A stretch of DNA of 37,801 nucleotides from Streptomyces radiopugnans (GCF_900110735.1 NZ_FOET01000024.1:1-37801), one strand, 5' to 3'; positions 8,348 to 18,257 are shown, numbered from the stretch's first letter. Notes: generated by a model not told the origin, from the letters alone. A program made the numbers and translations.

Positions 8348-10537
8348 ATGCAGCACAAACCCCGGGACCGGGGACAGCAGTGGCTCCGCCACGGGCGGCC
8401 CCGGCCGGTCACCGCGCCGCCGGGCGAGAGCCCCGACGGCGCGCCGAAGCTGCAGCGCGTCGCCTCCCTGGAGGTGCCCTGGCTCTCGCGCACGGTCGTC
8501 GCGGTCGCCGCCGTCGCGCTGGCCGCCGGGGTCCACCGGGTGGTCTCCGAGGGGCACGCCCTCTTCCCCAGCGGCACGGCGGGCTGGTCCTTCGCCGTCC
8601 TCACCGGCCTCATCGTCGGGCACCTCGTCGCCCTCGGCCGCGACCGCTGGTGGGGCGGCACCGGCTCCGGTGCCGCCCTCACCCTGGCCATCCTGCTGCT
8701 GTACGGCTGGATCCCGGCCACCCTGGTCAGCCTCGCGGTGGTGGTCCTGGTCGGCGCGGCCCGGCGGCACCGCTGGCGCCAGGCGCTGCGGCACGGCGCG
8801 GTGGACATCCTCGGCATCGGCGCCGCGGCGCTGTGCCTGGCGGCCTTCGGCGTGCACCCCTCGGTGGAGGAGCCCTGGCGCCCGGCCGCCTGGAGCCTGT
8901 ACGCGCTCCCCGAGGTCCTCCTGGCCGCCGCCGCCTACCTGCTCGTCACCCGGACGCTGCTGTGGTACATCCTGGCCCCGCGCCAGGGAGGACTGCCCAC
9001 CGTCGCCCGCACCGCTCTGGCGCGGCAGGGGCTGGTCGCCCTCGCCCTGCTGGCCATCTCCCCGCTGATCGTCGTGGTCGCCGTCCACATGCCGCTGCTG
9101 CTGCCGCTGTTCTCGGTACCGCTGATCGCCCTGGACTCCGCCCTGTGGATCGCCCGGGCCCGCGCCGAGGAGCAGCTGCGCGACCCCCTCACCGGGCTCG
9201 CCAACCGCCAGTGGCTGCTGGAGCGCACCTGGTCCGCCCTGGACGAGGCCGACCGGCTGGGCGCCCGCTCCGCCCTCGTCCTCATCGACCTCGACCGCTT
9301 CCGGTCGGTCAACGACACCCTCGGCCACCTGGCGGGCGACCGGCTGCTGCTGCAGATCGCGGACCGGCTGCGGACGGCGCTGCCCCGCGGCGCCGAGGTG
9401 GCACGGCTCGGCGGCGACGAGTTCGCCGTGCTGCTCCCGTTCGCCGACTCGCCCACCAGCGCCCAGCGCGTCGCCCGCGCGCTCGTCTGCGCCCTCGGTT
9501 CGCCGCTGGACCTGGACGGGCTGACCCTGGAACTGGAGGCCAGCGCGGGGGTCGCGGTCTTCCCCGACCACGCCGGCGAGGCCGAGGGCCTGCTGCGCCG
9601 CGCCGACGTCGCGATGTACCAGGCCAAGCGCGACCGCAGCGGAGTGGAGGTCTACGAGGCCACCCGCGACGGCAACACACCCGACCGGCTGGGCCTGCTG
9701 GGCGATCTGCGCCGCGCCCTGGACGCGGGCGAGGTCGAACTGCACTACCAGCCCAAGGTCGCCTTCGACGGCTCCGTCTGCGGCCTGGAGGCACTGGTGC
9801 GCTGGGTGCACCCGGAGCGGGGAAGGGTGCCCCCGGACGAGTTCATCGCCATCGCCGAGTCCTCCGGCCTGATGCCGCGCCTGACCGACTACGTGCTGGA
9901 GACCGCGCTCGCCCAGGTCGCCCGCTGGCGCTCCCGGGGCCTGACCGCGCCGGTCGCCGTCAACGTCTCGCCCCGCGACGTCCACAGCCCCGGCTTCGCC
10001 GGATCGGTGGCCGCCCGGCTGGCCCGGCACGGCGTCCCGGCCGGGGCGCTCCAGCTGGAGATCACCGAGCACGTCCTGCTGGAGGACCCGCAGCAGGCCG
10101 CCGACACCCTCGCCGCGCTCACCGGCCACGGCGTGCGGATGTCCCTGGACGACTTCGGCACCGGCTACTCCTCCCTGGTGCACCTGCGGAGGCTGCCGGT
10201 GAGCGAGCTGAAGATCGACCGCTCCTTCGTGGCACGCCTCGCGGTGGACGCCGAGGACGCCGAGATCGTGCGCTGCACGGTGGACCTCGCGCACTCCCTC
10301 GGCCTGCTCGTCGTCGCCGAGGGCGTGGAGGACGACGAGACCTGGGAGCGCCTGCGCGACCTGGGCTGCGACGCCGTGCAGGGCTGGCTGGTGTCGGCCG
10401 CGATGCCCCCGTCCGAGGCGACCGCCTGGCTGCGGGCGCGCGACGGGGCGCCGCCCCCGGTCGAGGCGACGCACCCCGCGCTGCCGGGACCGGCCGGGAG
10501 GACCGCCCCGGGACACCGGGGACAGCCCGCGCGGTAG
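8348..10537 (+). CDS. rmdB: Membrane GGDEF-EAL c-di-GMP protein, RmdB-like
   Basis: A 729-aa protein with an N-terminal membrane region (several hydrophobic segments, about residues 40-280), a GGDEF domain and an EAL domain. The diguanylate cyclase motif GGDEF is intact (355-359). The phosphodiesterase motifs are also intact: EAL 481-483, DDFGTGYSS from 601, a KIDRSF strand and AEGVED. Both making and degrading c-di-GMP is therefore possible. The ATG at 8348 follows GAGAGGGA; upstream in-frame starts add only about 12 residues. A position directly after ligA is where I recall S. coelicolor rmdB (SCO5495), a phosphodiesterase affecting development; the symbol rests on that recollection and the domain layout. 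Confidence 0.88.
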   Translation: MQHKPRDRGQQWLRHGRPRPVTAPPGESPDGAPKLQRVASLEVPWLSRTVVAVAAVALAAGVHRVVSEGHALFPSGTAGWSFAVLTGLIVGHLVALGRDRWWGGTGSGAALTLAILLLYGWIPATLVSLAVVVLVGAARRHRWRQALRHGAVDILGIGAAALCLAAFGVHPSVEEPWRPAAWSLYALPEVLLAAAAYLLVTRTLLWYILAPRQGGLPTVARTALARQGLVALALLAISPLIVVVAVHMPLLLPLFSVPLIALDSALWIARARAEEQLRDPLTGLANRQWLLERTWSALDEADRLGARSALVLIDLDRFRSVNDTLGHLAGDRLLLQIADRLRTALPRGAEVARLGGDEFAVLLPFADSPTSAQRVARALVCALGSPLDLDGLTLELEASAGVAVFPDHAGEAEGLLRRADVAMYQAKRDRSGVEVYEATRDGNTPDRLGLLGDLRRALDAGEVELHYQPKVAFDGSVCGLEALVRWVHPERGRVPPDEFIAIAESSGLMPRLTDYVLETALAQVARWRSRGLTAPVAVNVSPRDVHSPGFAGSVAARLARHGVPAGALQLEITEHVLLEDPQQAADTLAALTGHGVRMSLDDFGTGYSSLVHLRRLPVSELKIDRSFVARLAVDAEDAEIVRCTVDLAHSLGLLVVAEGVEDDETWERLRDLGCDAVQGWLVSAAMPPSEATAWLRARDGAPPPVEATHPALPGPAGRTAPGHRGQPAR

Positions 10538-10560
10538 GCGCGCGTCACCCCCTCCGGGCG

Positions 10561-10600
10561 CCCGGACGGGGGCGGAGGCCGCCTCCGCCCCCGTCCCGGC
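10561..10600 (+). terminator. Terminator after the GGDEF-EAL gene
   Basis: The arms 10565-10579 and 10581-10595 are perfect reverse complements (15 nt each). The innermost bases form the loop, leaving a stem of about 13 bp, all G-C rich, 25 nt after the stop. Confidence 0.7.
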
Positions 10601-10625
10601 ACCGCCGTGCGCCGCGGCCAAACTG

Positions 10626-10800
10626 TTAGCATGCTGTTCTGCCCTCCGGGCAGCGGTCAGGACTTGGCCGCGCCCCGGCCGGAAGGCCGGGGGGGAAGCC
10701 GTCCCGCTCAGGAGACGGAGGAGTCACAGGATCGGGGCGGACGGCGGGAACAGCCCGCCAAGCCCCGAAGGATCCACCACTCACCCCGAGGAATCGCTGC
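10626..10800 (+). promoter_or_regulatory. gatCAB promoter and structured leader
   Basis: A candidate -10 box TAGCAT (10627-10632) lies about 170 nt before gatC. The leader contains a small GCCC/GGGC hairpin near 10641 and a perfect 8-bp stem, 10673-10680 with 10685-10692, with a GGAA tetraloop. No reading frame or known riboswitch was recognised in it. Confidence 0.45.
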
Positions 10801-11093
10801 ATGCCTGGCATCACGCGCGAGGAGGTCGCCCACCTCGCCCGGCTGGCACGTCTGGAGCTGAAGGACGAAGAGCTCGACCACTTCGCCGGACAGCTCGACG
10901 ACATCATCGGCGCGGTCGCCCGCGTCTCCGACGTCGCCGACGAGGACGTACCGCCGACCTCCCACCCGCTGCCGCTGACCAACGTCATGCGCCCGGACGA
11001 GGTCCATCCGTCGCTGACCCCGGAGCAGGCGCTCTCCGGCGCCCCCGCCCAGGAACAGCAGCGTTTCAAGGTGCCGCAGATCCTGGGGGAGGA

Positions 11094-11097
<4 letters not shown>
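10801..11097 (+). CDS. gatC: Glutamyl/aspartyl-tRNA amidotransferase subunit C
   Basis: A 98-aa subunit that wraps around GatA and stabilises the GatA-GatB interface of the tRNA-dependent amidotransferase, which converts Glu-tRNA(Gln) and Asp-tRNA(Asn) to Gln- and Asn-tRNA. It has the typical start ITREEVAHLARLARLEL and the motif LPLTNVMRPDEV. Full length. The stop overlaps the gatA start (GTGA), consistent with coupled, stoichiometric synthesis. First gene of the gat operon. Confidence 0.97.
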
Positions 11098-12598
<1,501 letters not shown>

Positions 12599-12605
<7 letters not shown>

Positions 12606-12678
12606 GCGTCGCACGCGCGGCCACCGGGCCGCAGACGACATACGGAGCCGCACCTGCACGCCGCGCGGGCGGAGAAGC
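12599..12678 (+). repeat. 80-bp perfect direct repeat, copy 1
   Basis: Identical over 80 bases to 12692-12771, with a period of 93 nt (31 codons). It begins on the last Leu codon and stop of gatA. It contains a 6-bp hairpin, 12617-12622 with 12627-12632. Confidence 0.97.
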
Positions 12679-12790
12679 TCACGGGGAAGATGCTGTGAGC
12701 GTCGCACGCGCGGCCACCGGGCCGCAGACGACATACGGAGCCGCACCTGCACGCCGCGCGGGCGGAGAAGCGGGAAGGGGCAAGCTGTGA
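12602..12790 (+). CDS. Possible 62-aa protein of two 31-aa tandem repeats
   Basis: This frame starts with GTG overlapping the gatA stop and ends with TGA overlapping the GTG of the next gene, so it would join both by 4-bp GTGA junctions. It encodes two near-identical 31-residue units, each beginning VSVARAATGPQTTYGAAPAR; the second differs only after the GGEA segment. The 93-nt period keeps the frame. There are no hydrophobic segments or known motifs. Composition is Ala/Gly/Arg-rich, as for any frame in this DNA, so coding is not proven. It may simply be spacer DNA duplicated once. Product unknown. Confidence 0.35.
12692..12771 (+). repeat. 80-bp perfect direct repeat, copy 2
   Basis: Second copy, identical to 12599-12678. 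It is followed at 12784 by a third, 10-base match (GCTGTGAGCG) that includes the start codon of the next gene. Confidence 0.97.
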
Positions 12791-13029
12791 GCGCGCTGAA
12801 GAAGGCCAAGGGCTTCAAGAAGTCCCGGCCCGGCCTGTACCTGTCCATCGGCACCTCGCTCTTCGGCGCCGTCGGCGTCGTCAAGCAGATGCAGCTCGCC
12901 CGGCGGGAGGACGACAAGCTCCAGCTCCTGGACGCCATCGTCTCCGGCGCCGCGATCCTGACCAGCGTCGCCATCCTCGTCCGCGAGGTGCGGCGCATGG
13001 ACATCGACGACGTCCTCGCCGACGACTGA
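12787..13029 (+). CDS. Small two-TM membrane protein within the gat operon
   Basis: An 80-aa protein with a basic N-terminus (KKAKGFKKSR) and two hydrophobic segments (about 17-32 and 46-65) separated by a charged loop (ARREDDK), ending in an acidic tail. It therefore looks like an inner-membrane hairpin protein. The GTG start follows AAGGGG by six bases. It lies between gatA and gatB, 28 nt before gatB, and must be co-transcribed with them. I recall a hypothetical protein in this position in other streptomycetes; its function is not known. No link to tRNA amidation can be read from the sequence. Confidence 0.8.
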   Translation: MSALKKAKGFKKSRPGLYLSIGTSLFGAVGVVKQMQLARREDDKLQLLDAIVSGAAILTSVAILVREVRRMDIDDVLADD

Positions 13030-13057
13030 CCGCAGCGCCTGAAAGGTTTGACTTTCC

Positions 13058-14566
13058 GTGACTGTCACCGAACTGGTGTCGTACGAGGACGCGCTGGCCT
13101 CCTACGACCCCGTCATGGGCCTTGAGGTCCATGTCGAACTGGGCACCAGGACCAAGATGTTCTGCGGCTGCTCCACCGCGCTGGGCGCCGAGCCCAACAC
13201 GCAGACCTGCCCCGTCTGCCTCGGACTGCCCGGCTCGCTGCCGGTGGTCAACGCCACCGCGGTGGAGTCCGCCGTGCGCATCGGCCTCGCGCTGAACTGC
13301 GAGATCGCCCAGTGGTGCCGCTTCGCCCGGAAGAACTACTTCTATCCGGACATGCCGAAGAACTTCCAGATCTCCCAGTACGACGAGCCGATCGCCTTCG
13401 ACGGCTACCTGGACGTCCAGCTGGAGGACGGGGAGGTCTTCCGCGTCGGGATCGAACGCGCCCACATGGAGGAGGACACCGGCAAGTCCACCCACATCGG
13501 CGGTGCCACCGGCCGCATCCACGGCGCCGTGCACTCGCTGCTGGACTACAACCGCGCCGGCATCCCCCTGATCGAGATCGTCACCAAGCCGATCACCGGC
13601 GCCGGCGAGCGCGCGCCGGAGGTGGCCAAGGCGTACGTCGCCGAGCTGCGCGAGCTCATCCGGGCCCTCGGGGTGTCCGAGGCCCGGATGGAGATGGGCC
13701 AGATGCGCTGCGACGTCAACCTGTCGCTGCGGCCGCACGGCACCGAGACGTTCGGCACCCGTTCGGAGACCAAGAACGTCAACTCGCTGCGCAGCGTGGA
13801 GCGGGCCACCCGCTTCGAGATCCAGCGCCACGCCGCGGTGCTGGGCTCGGGCGGGACGATCGTCCAGGAGACCCGCCACTTCCACGAGGACGACGGCTCC
13901 ACCACCTCCGGCCGGGTCAAGGAGGAGGCGGAGGACTACCGCTACTTCCCCGAGCCGGACCTGGTGCCGGTCGCGCCCGCGCGCGAGTGGGTGGAGGAGC
14001 TGCGGGCCGGGCTGCCCGAGCTGCCGCGCCTGCGCCGCAACCGGCTGCGCGAGGAGTGGGGCATCTCCGAGCACGAGATGCAGTCCGTCCTCAACGCCGG
14101 CGCCATCGACCTGATCACCGCCACCATCGACGCCGGGGCCCCGGCCGACCAGGCCCGCAAGTGGTGGATGGGCGAGCTGGCCCGCCGGGCGAACGAGCAG
14201 GGCACCGAGCTGTCCGCCCTGCCGATCACCCCGGCACAGGTCGCCCGGGTGTGCGAGCTGGTCGCCGACGGCTCCCTCAACGACAAGCTGGCCCGTCAGG
14301 TCATCGAGGGCGTCCTCGCCGGCGAGGGCGAGCCGGACGAGGTCGTTGAGAAGCGCGGTCTGAAGGTCGTCTCGGACACCGGCGCGCTGAGCGCGGCCGT
14401 GGACGAGGCGATCGCCGCCAACGAGTCGATCGCCGAGAAGATCCGCGGCGGCAAGGTGGCCGCGGCGGGCGCCCTCGTCGGCGCCGTCATGAAGGCCACC
14501 CGCGGCCAGGCGGACGCCGCCCGGGTGCGCGAACTCATCCTGGAGAAGCTGGGCGTGCAGGGCTGA
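13058..14566 (+). CDS. gatB: Glutamyl/aspartyl-tRNA amidotransferase subunit B
   Basis: A 502-aa subunit that binds and activates the mischarged tRNA and transfers ammonia. It begins with the expected YDPVMGLEVHVEL. Zinc-binding cysteines are in FCGCS and TCPVCLG (about residues 34-52). FYPDMPKNFQISQYD and HMEEDTGKSTH belong to the kinase-like catalytic domain. The C-terminal YqeY-like domain ends GQADAARVRELILEKLG. Full length. The GTG at 13058 is the family start, although the Shine-Dalgarno (GAAAGG) is 13 nt upstream. Last gene of the operon; a strong hairpin follows. Confidence 0.98.
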   Translation: MTVTELVSYEDALASYDPVMGLEVHVELGTRTKMFCGCSTALGAEPNTQTCPVCLGLPGSLPVVNATAVESAVRIGLALNCEIAQWCRFARKNYFYPDMPKNFQISQYDEPIAFDGYLDVQLEDGEVFRVGIERAHMEEDTGKSTHIGGATGRIHGAVHSLLDYNRAGIPLIEIVTKPITGAGERAPEVAKAYVAELRELIRALGVSEARMEMGQMRCDVNLSLRPHGTETFGTRSETKNVNSLRSVERATRFEIQRHAAVLGSGGTIVQETRHFHEDDGSTTSGRVKEEAEDYRYFPEPDLVPVAPAREWVEELRAGLPELPRLRRNRLREEWGISEHEMQSVLNAGAIDLITATIDAGAPADQARKWWMGELARRANEQGTELSALPITPAQVARVCELVADGSLNDKLARQVIEGVLAGEGEPDEVVEKRGLKVVSDTGALSAAVDEAIAANESIAEKIRGGKVAAAGALVGAVMKATRGQADAARVRELILEKLGVQG

Positions 14567-14583
14567 CGCCCGCCCGGCCGCAG

Positions 14584-14630
14584 CGGCCCGGCCCCCGCAC
14601 TCCCCGTCCGGGAGCGCGGGGGCCGGGCCG
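14584..14630. terminator. Bidirectional terminator between gatB and the minus-strand operon
   Basis: A perfect 15-bp outer stem (14584-14598 with 14616-14630) continues into a CTCCC/GGGAG inner stem. It lies 18 nt after gatB and about 30 nt from the end of the convergent DUF6191 gene. Confidence 0.8.
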
Positions 14631-14658
14631 TCCGGCGTGTCCGGGGCCGGTGTCCGGG

Positions 14659-14838
14659 TCAGGCCGACTTCGGTGCGGAACCGCGGGTCCTGATCAGGAC
14701 GTGCCCGGAGGAGAGGTCGATCGGGCCGCGCCCCGGATCGTGGCTGCCCTCCTCCACCCGGGTGTTCTCCAGCCGCCTGCGCTCGTCGTCGGCGTGGCGG
14801 CGCCCGGGGCTGAACAGCTCCTCGATCAGGTTGAACAT
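14659..14838 (-). CDS. DUF6191-type small protein
   Basis: A 59-aa protein beginning MFNLIEELFSPGRRHADDE and ending in a basic, Ser-rich tail. The MFNLIEELF-PGR opening and the GRGPIDLSSG segment are what I recall from the actinobacterial DUF6191 family, whose function is unknown. GGAGGT lies 6-7 bases before the ATG. The ATG overlaps the stop of the upstream dehydrogenase gene by one base (TGATG), so the pair is translationally coupled. An upstream TTG would add one residue. It may assist or merely accompany the PQQ-type enzyme. Confidence 0.75.
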   Translation of the reverse strand: MFNLIEELFSPGRRHADDERRRLENTRVEEGSHDPGRGPIDLSSGHVLIRTRGSAPKSA

Positions 14839-16037
14839 CAACTGACCTCCAGCTTCAGGATGCGGTCGTCGTCCTCGGCGGGCGTACCGCGCGAGTCGGT
14901 CTCACTGGTCACCAGCCACAGCCCGTCGCCGCCGTCGGAGACGACCGTCCGCAACCGCCCGTACTCACCTTCCAGGAAGGCCTGTGGCTCCGCCACCTTT
15001 TTCGCGCCATCCAAGGGAACGCGCCACAGCCGCTCCCCCCGCAGCGACGCCATCCACACCGATCCCTCGGCGACGGCGATGCCGCTGGGGGAGGCGTCGG
15101 CGGGCCTCCACTGCGCCACGGGGTCGACGAAGCCCTCCTCGCCGGCCTCGCCCTCCACCTCGGGCCAGCCGTAGTTGCCGCCGGGCCGGATCAGGTTGAG
15201 CTCGTCCCAGGTGTTCTGGCCGAACTCCGCCGCCCACAGCCGCCCTTCCGCGTCCCAGGCCAGCCCCTGGACGTTGCGGTGGCCCCAGGAGTAGACGACC
15301 GAGTCCGCCTCGGGGTTGCCGCGGCCGGGAGGTTCGCCCTCCGGCGTCATGCGCAGGATCTTGCCGCCGAGGGACTCCCTGTCCTGGGCGAGGCTCCGGT
15401 CGCCGGAGTCGCCGGTGCCCACGTAGAGCATCCGGTCCGGGCCGAAGGCGATCCGGCCGCCGTTGTGGACCATCCCCTTGGGGATGCCGCGCAGGACCGT
15501 GCTGGGCGCGCCGAGCCGGTTGCCCTCCTCCTTGCCGGCGTCGTAGAGCATGCGCACGACCCGGTTGTCGGAGGCGCTGGTGAAGTACGCGTAGACGTAG
15601 CGGTCCTCGGCGAAGTCGGGTGACACGGCGATGCCCAGCAGGCCGCCCTCGCCGCCCGGCTCGACCCCGGGCACCGAGCCCAGCTCGGTGGCCTTCCCGT
15701 CCTCCGGGTCGATCAGCGAGATCGTGCCCTCGTCCCGGGAGGAGACCAGCAGGCCGCCGTCGGGCAGCGGAGCGAGCCCCCAGGGGGAGTCCAGGTTCTC
15801 CGCCACGGTGCCGGTGACCTCGACCGAACCCTCGGCGGGCGCTGCGGAGGAGCCGGGGGAGCGGGACTCGCCGGGGGAGGGGGAGGAGGTGGCGCCGGTG
15901 CGGTCCGGGGCAGCGTCACCGGATCCGCCGTCCGAGCAGCCCGCCGCGAGCAGGGCGAGCCCGGCGAGGGCGGCGGCGGCCTTGCGCAGCGGCGGTCGCG
16001 GGTGCGGACGTACGGGCAGGGGACGGCTTCGCAGCAT
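14838..16037 (-). CDS. PQQ-type glucose/sorbosone dehydrogenase lipoprotein
   Basis: A 399-aa exported lipoprotein. The N-terminus has an Arg-rich region, a hydrophobic stretch and a lipobox LAAGC with C34, followed by a Ser/Gly/Ala linker to about residue 75. The rest is a six-bladed beta-propeller of the soluble glucose/sorbosone dehydrogenase family: LDSPWGLAPLPDGGLLVSSR, GGEGGLLGIAVSPDF, VHNGGRIAFGPD, YSWGHRNVQGLAWD and FGQNTWDELNLI are its blade signatures. It would oxidise a sugar or aldose outside the membrane using PQQ; no PQQ synthesis genes are in view, and many homologues have unproven activity. Start ATG with GAAAGG 6 nt upstream. Confidence 0.88.
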   Translation of the reverse strand: MLRSRPLPVRPHPRPPLRKAAAALAGLALLAAGCSDGGSGDAAPDRTGATSSPSPGESRSPGSSAAPAEGSVEVTGTVAENLDSPWGLAPLPDGGLLVSSRDEGTISLIDPEDGKATELGSVPGVEPGGEGGLLGIAVSPDFAEDRYVYAYFTSASDNRVVRMLYDAGKEEGNRLGAPSTVLRGIPKGMVHNGGRIAFGPDRMLYVGTGDSGDRSLAQDRESLGGKILRMTPEGEPPGRGNPEADSVVYSWGHRNVQGLAWDAEGRLWAAEFGQNTWDELNLIRPGGNYGWPEVEGEAGEEGFVDPVAQWRPADASPSGIAVAEGSVWMASLRGERLWRVPLDGAKKVAEPQAFLEGEYGRLRTVVSDGGDGLWLVTSETDSRGTPAEDDDRILKLEVS

Positions 16038-16157
16038 CGGTGCGCCTTTCGACTACGGGCAGCTCTCGGCCGGCGGTGCGCGGTCCGGTCGTGCGCGGTG
16101 TGCGCTGCCGGCCCGTACACCCGACCGTACGACGGAAAGGCGCCGGGTGTGCCCGTC

Positions 16158-17156
16158 TCAGTCCCACGACCCCTGCGCGGGGGGCAGCGCCGCTATCTCC
16201 GCCAGGTCCCGCGCGGTCAGCTCCAGACGCGCCGCCGCCGCGTTCTCCACCGCCCAGCGCTCCTTCTTGGCGCCCGGCACCGGTACCACGTGCCGCCCCT
16301 GGGCCAGCAGCCAGGCCAGGGCCACCTGCGCCGGGGTGGCGTCGCCGTGCCGGGCGGCGACGCGCCGCAGCCCGGCGACGATCGGCTGGTTGGCGGCCAT
16401 CATCTCGGCCGTGAACCGCGGATGCCGGGCGCGTACGTCGTCGCGCTCGAAGCCGCCGCCCGGAGTGAGGGTGCCGGTCAGGAAGCCGCTGCCCAGCGGC
16501 ATCGCCGCCAGGAGGCCGATCCCGCGCGCCTCGCACCACGGCAGCAGCGAGACCAGGGCCTCGGGGGACCACACCGACAGCTCGGCCTCCACACAGCCGA
16601 CCGGGAAGACCTGCTGGATCCGCTCCAGCTGCCGGATCGTTCCGGCGTACGCGGGCGCGTCCGAGCCGCGGCGCCGCTCCTGTGCGCCCACCGCGCACAG
16701 CCCCAGCGAGCGCACCTTGCCGGCCGCGACCAGTTCGGCCATCGCGCCCCAGGTCTCCTCCACCGGCACCTCGGGATCGGCGCGGTGGAGCTGGTAGAGG
16801 TCGATCACATCGGTCTGCAGCCGGCGCAGCGAGGCGTCGCAGGCGCGCTTCACGTAGCCGGGGCGCCCGTTGGCGACGATGTGCTGCTCGCCGACGAGGA
16901 GGCCGCACTTGGTGGAGACGAACACGTCCGCGCGGCGCCGCCGCAGCACCCGGCCCAGCAGCAGCTCGTTGGTGAACGGCCCGTACATGTCGGCGGTGTC
17001 CAGCAGCGTCACCCCGCTGTCCAGGGCCGCGTGCACCGTGCGCAGCGAGGACTCGCCGTCCCGCTCGGACGCGGTGTAGGCCCAGCTCATCGGCATGCAG
17101 CCGAGCCCGATGGCACCCACCTCCAGTGCCCCCGCACCGATTGTCCTGCGCTCCAC
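16158..17156 (-). CDS. Aldo/keto reductase
   Basis: A 332-aa cytosolic NADPH-dependent oxidoreductase with a TIM barrel. The catalytic tetrad is complete: D53 and Y58 in LLDTADMYG, K83 in STKCG and H124 in LYQLHRAD. The C-terminal nucleotide-binding part includes VPGAKK. The GTG at 17156 is chosen because the protein then starts with the family strand (ERRTIGAGALEVGAIGLGCM); a GAGGAGG stretch lies about 11 nt upstream. Longer in-frame extensions would run into the divergent promoter region. Likely transcribed from TAGGTT at 17209-17214 (minus strand). Substrate unknown. Confidence 0.9.
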   Translation of the reverse strand: MERRTIGAGALEVGAIGLGCMPMSWAYTASERDGESSLRTVHAALDSGVTLLDTADMYGPFTNELLLGRVLRRRRADVFVSTKCGLLVGEQHIVANGRPGYVKRACDASLRRLQTDVIDLYQLHRADPEVPVEETWGAMAELVAAGKVRSLGLCAVGAQERRRGSDAPAYAGTIRQLERIQQVFPVGCVEAELSVWSPEALVSLLPWCEARGIGLLAAMPLGSGFLTGTLTPGGGFERDDVRARHPRFTAEMMAANQPIVAGLRRVAARHGDATPAQVALAWLLAQGRHVVPVPGAKKERWAVENAAAARLELTARDLAEIAALPPAQGSWD

Positions 17157-17208
17157 CTGGACGTGCTCCCTCCTCGCCCCCGCGGGGTCGCCCCCGTAGG
17201 GCGCTCCC

Positions 17209-17214
17209 AACCTA
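17209..17214 (-). promoter_or_regulatory. Candidate -10 box for the aldo/keto reductase
   Basis: On the minus strand this reads TAGGTT, about 50 nt before the GTG start, in the 106-bp divergent region shared with the 2-hydroxyacid dehydrogenase gene. Confidence 0.4.
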
Positions 17215-17250
17215 ACGGGTGTCTCCCGGCGTCTCCGCACAGCCTCCGGA

Positions 17251-17256
17251 TAGCCT
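17251..17256 (+). promoter_or_regulatory. -10 box for a leaderless 2-hydroxyacid dehydrogenase transcript
   Basis: TAGCCT ends six bases before the ATG at 17263, and no ribosome binding site is present, so the mRNA probably starts at the ATG. Confidence 0.5.
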
Positions 17257-17262
17257 CTGGCC

Positions 17263-18204
17263 ATGGCTTCCGCAGATGTCTGGCTGCCCATTCCGCCCGC
17301 CGAGATGGACGGACTGCCCGAGTCGTTCCGCTACGTCCACTGGGACGGGGAGGAGGAGTTCCCGGCGGACCCCGCGGACTGCGTCTTCTACGCCGTTCCC
17401 TATCTGAAGGGTCCGGCCGTCGCCGTACGCCCGCTGGCGCACATGCCGAACGTGCGGGTGGTGCAGACGCTCACCGCCGGCATCGACCACGTGGAGTCCG
17501 CCGTACCGCAACTGCCCCGGGGCACGCTGCTGTGCAACGCCCGAGGCGTCCACGACGCGAGCACCGCCGAACTGGCGCTCGCCCTCGCCCTCGCCTCGCT
17601 GCGCGGCATCCCCTCCTTCGTCCGCGCCCAGGACGCCGGCCGGTGGAGGCAGGCCTTCAGGCCCTCCCTCGCCGACCGGACGGCGCTGATCGTCGGCTAC
17701 GGCTCCATCGGGGCCGCCGTCGAGGACCGCCTGGTGCCCTTCGAACCGGAGGCGGTCCACCGGGTGGCCCGTACCGCCCGCACCGCTCCGCGCGGTCCGG
17801 TGCACACCCTCGCCGACCTGCCACGGCTGCTGCCCGGGGCCGACGTGGTCTTCCTGACCACCCCGCTCACCGACGCCACCCGCCGTCTGGTCGACGCGGA
17901 CTTCCTGTCCCGTATGAAGGACGGAGCGCTGCTGGTGAACGTCGCACGCGGCGCCGTCGTGGACACCGGCGCGCTGCTGGCGGAGCTGGAGTCCGGGCGG
18001 CTGAGGGCGGCGCTCGACGTCACCGACCCCGAGCCGCTGCCCGGCGACCACCCGTTGTGGAAGGCGCCCGGCACCCTGATCACGCCGCACGTGGGGGGCC
18101 CGACGTCCGCGTTCATGCCGCGCGCCAAGCGGCTGCTCCGTGCCCAGTTGCGGCGTTTCGCGGCCGGGGAGGAACCGGAGAACGTCGTCGCCGCGGCCGG
18201 GTGA
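17263..18204 (+). CDS. D-isomer 2-hydroxyacid dehydrogenase family protein
   Basis: A 313-aa NAD(P)-dependent dehydrogenase. The Rossmann motif GYGSIG is at 145-150. The catalytic Arg/Glu/His are visible as R229 in NVARGAVVD, E257 in DPEPLP and H276 in TPHVGG. It lacks the regulatory ASB and ACT domains of SerA, so it is more like a glyoxylate/hydroxypyruvate reductase or another alpha-keto acid reductase. Monocistronic: an apparent leaderless promoter before it and a strong terminator after it. Substrate unknown. Confidence 0.88.
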   Translation: MASADVWLPIPPAEMDGLPESFRYVHWDGEEEFPADPADCVFYAVPYLKGPAVAVRPLAHMPNVRVVQTLTAGIDHVESAVPQLPRGTLLCNARGVHDASTAELALALALASLRGIPSFVRAQDAGRWRQAFRPSLADRTALIVGYGSIGAAVEDRLVPFEPEAVHRVARTARTAPRGPVHTLADLPRLLPGADVVFLTTPLTDATRRLVDADFLSRMKDGALLVNVARGAVVDTGALLAELESGRLRAALDVTDPEPLPGDHPLWKAPGTLITPHVGGPTSAFMPRAKRLLRAQLRRFAAGEEPENVVAAAG

Positions 18205-18221
18205 CGGGCCGTCCGGGGCCT

Positions 18222-18257
18222 TCCGCCGCCCGGCCGACTGACCGGCCGGGCGGCGGA
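18222..18257 (+). terminator. Terminator after the 2-hydroxyacid dehydrogenase
   Basis: A perfect 15-bp stem (18222-18236 with 18243-18257) with a 6-nt loop, 17 nt after the stop codon. Confidence 0.75.

Noticed and set aside
8261..10621. Long minus-strand and alternate plus-strand frames across the GGDEF-EAL gene
   Set aside because: Pro/Arg/Gly-rich with no motifs; the frame with GGDEF and EAL is clearly the real one.
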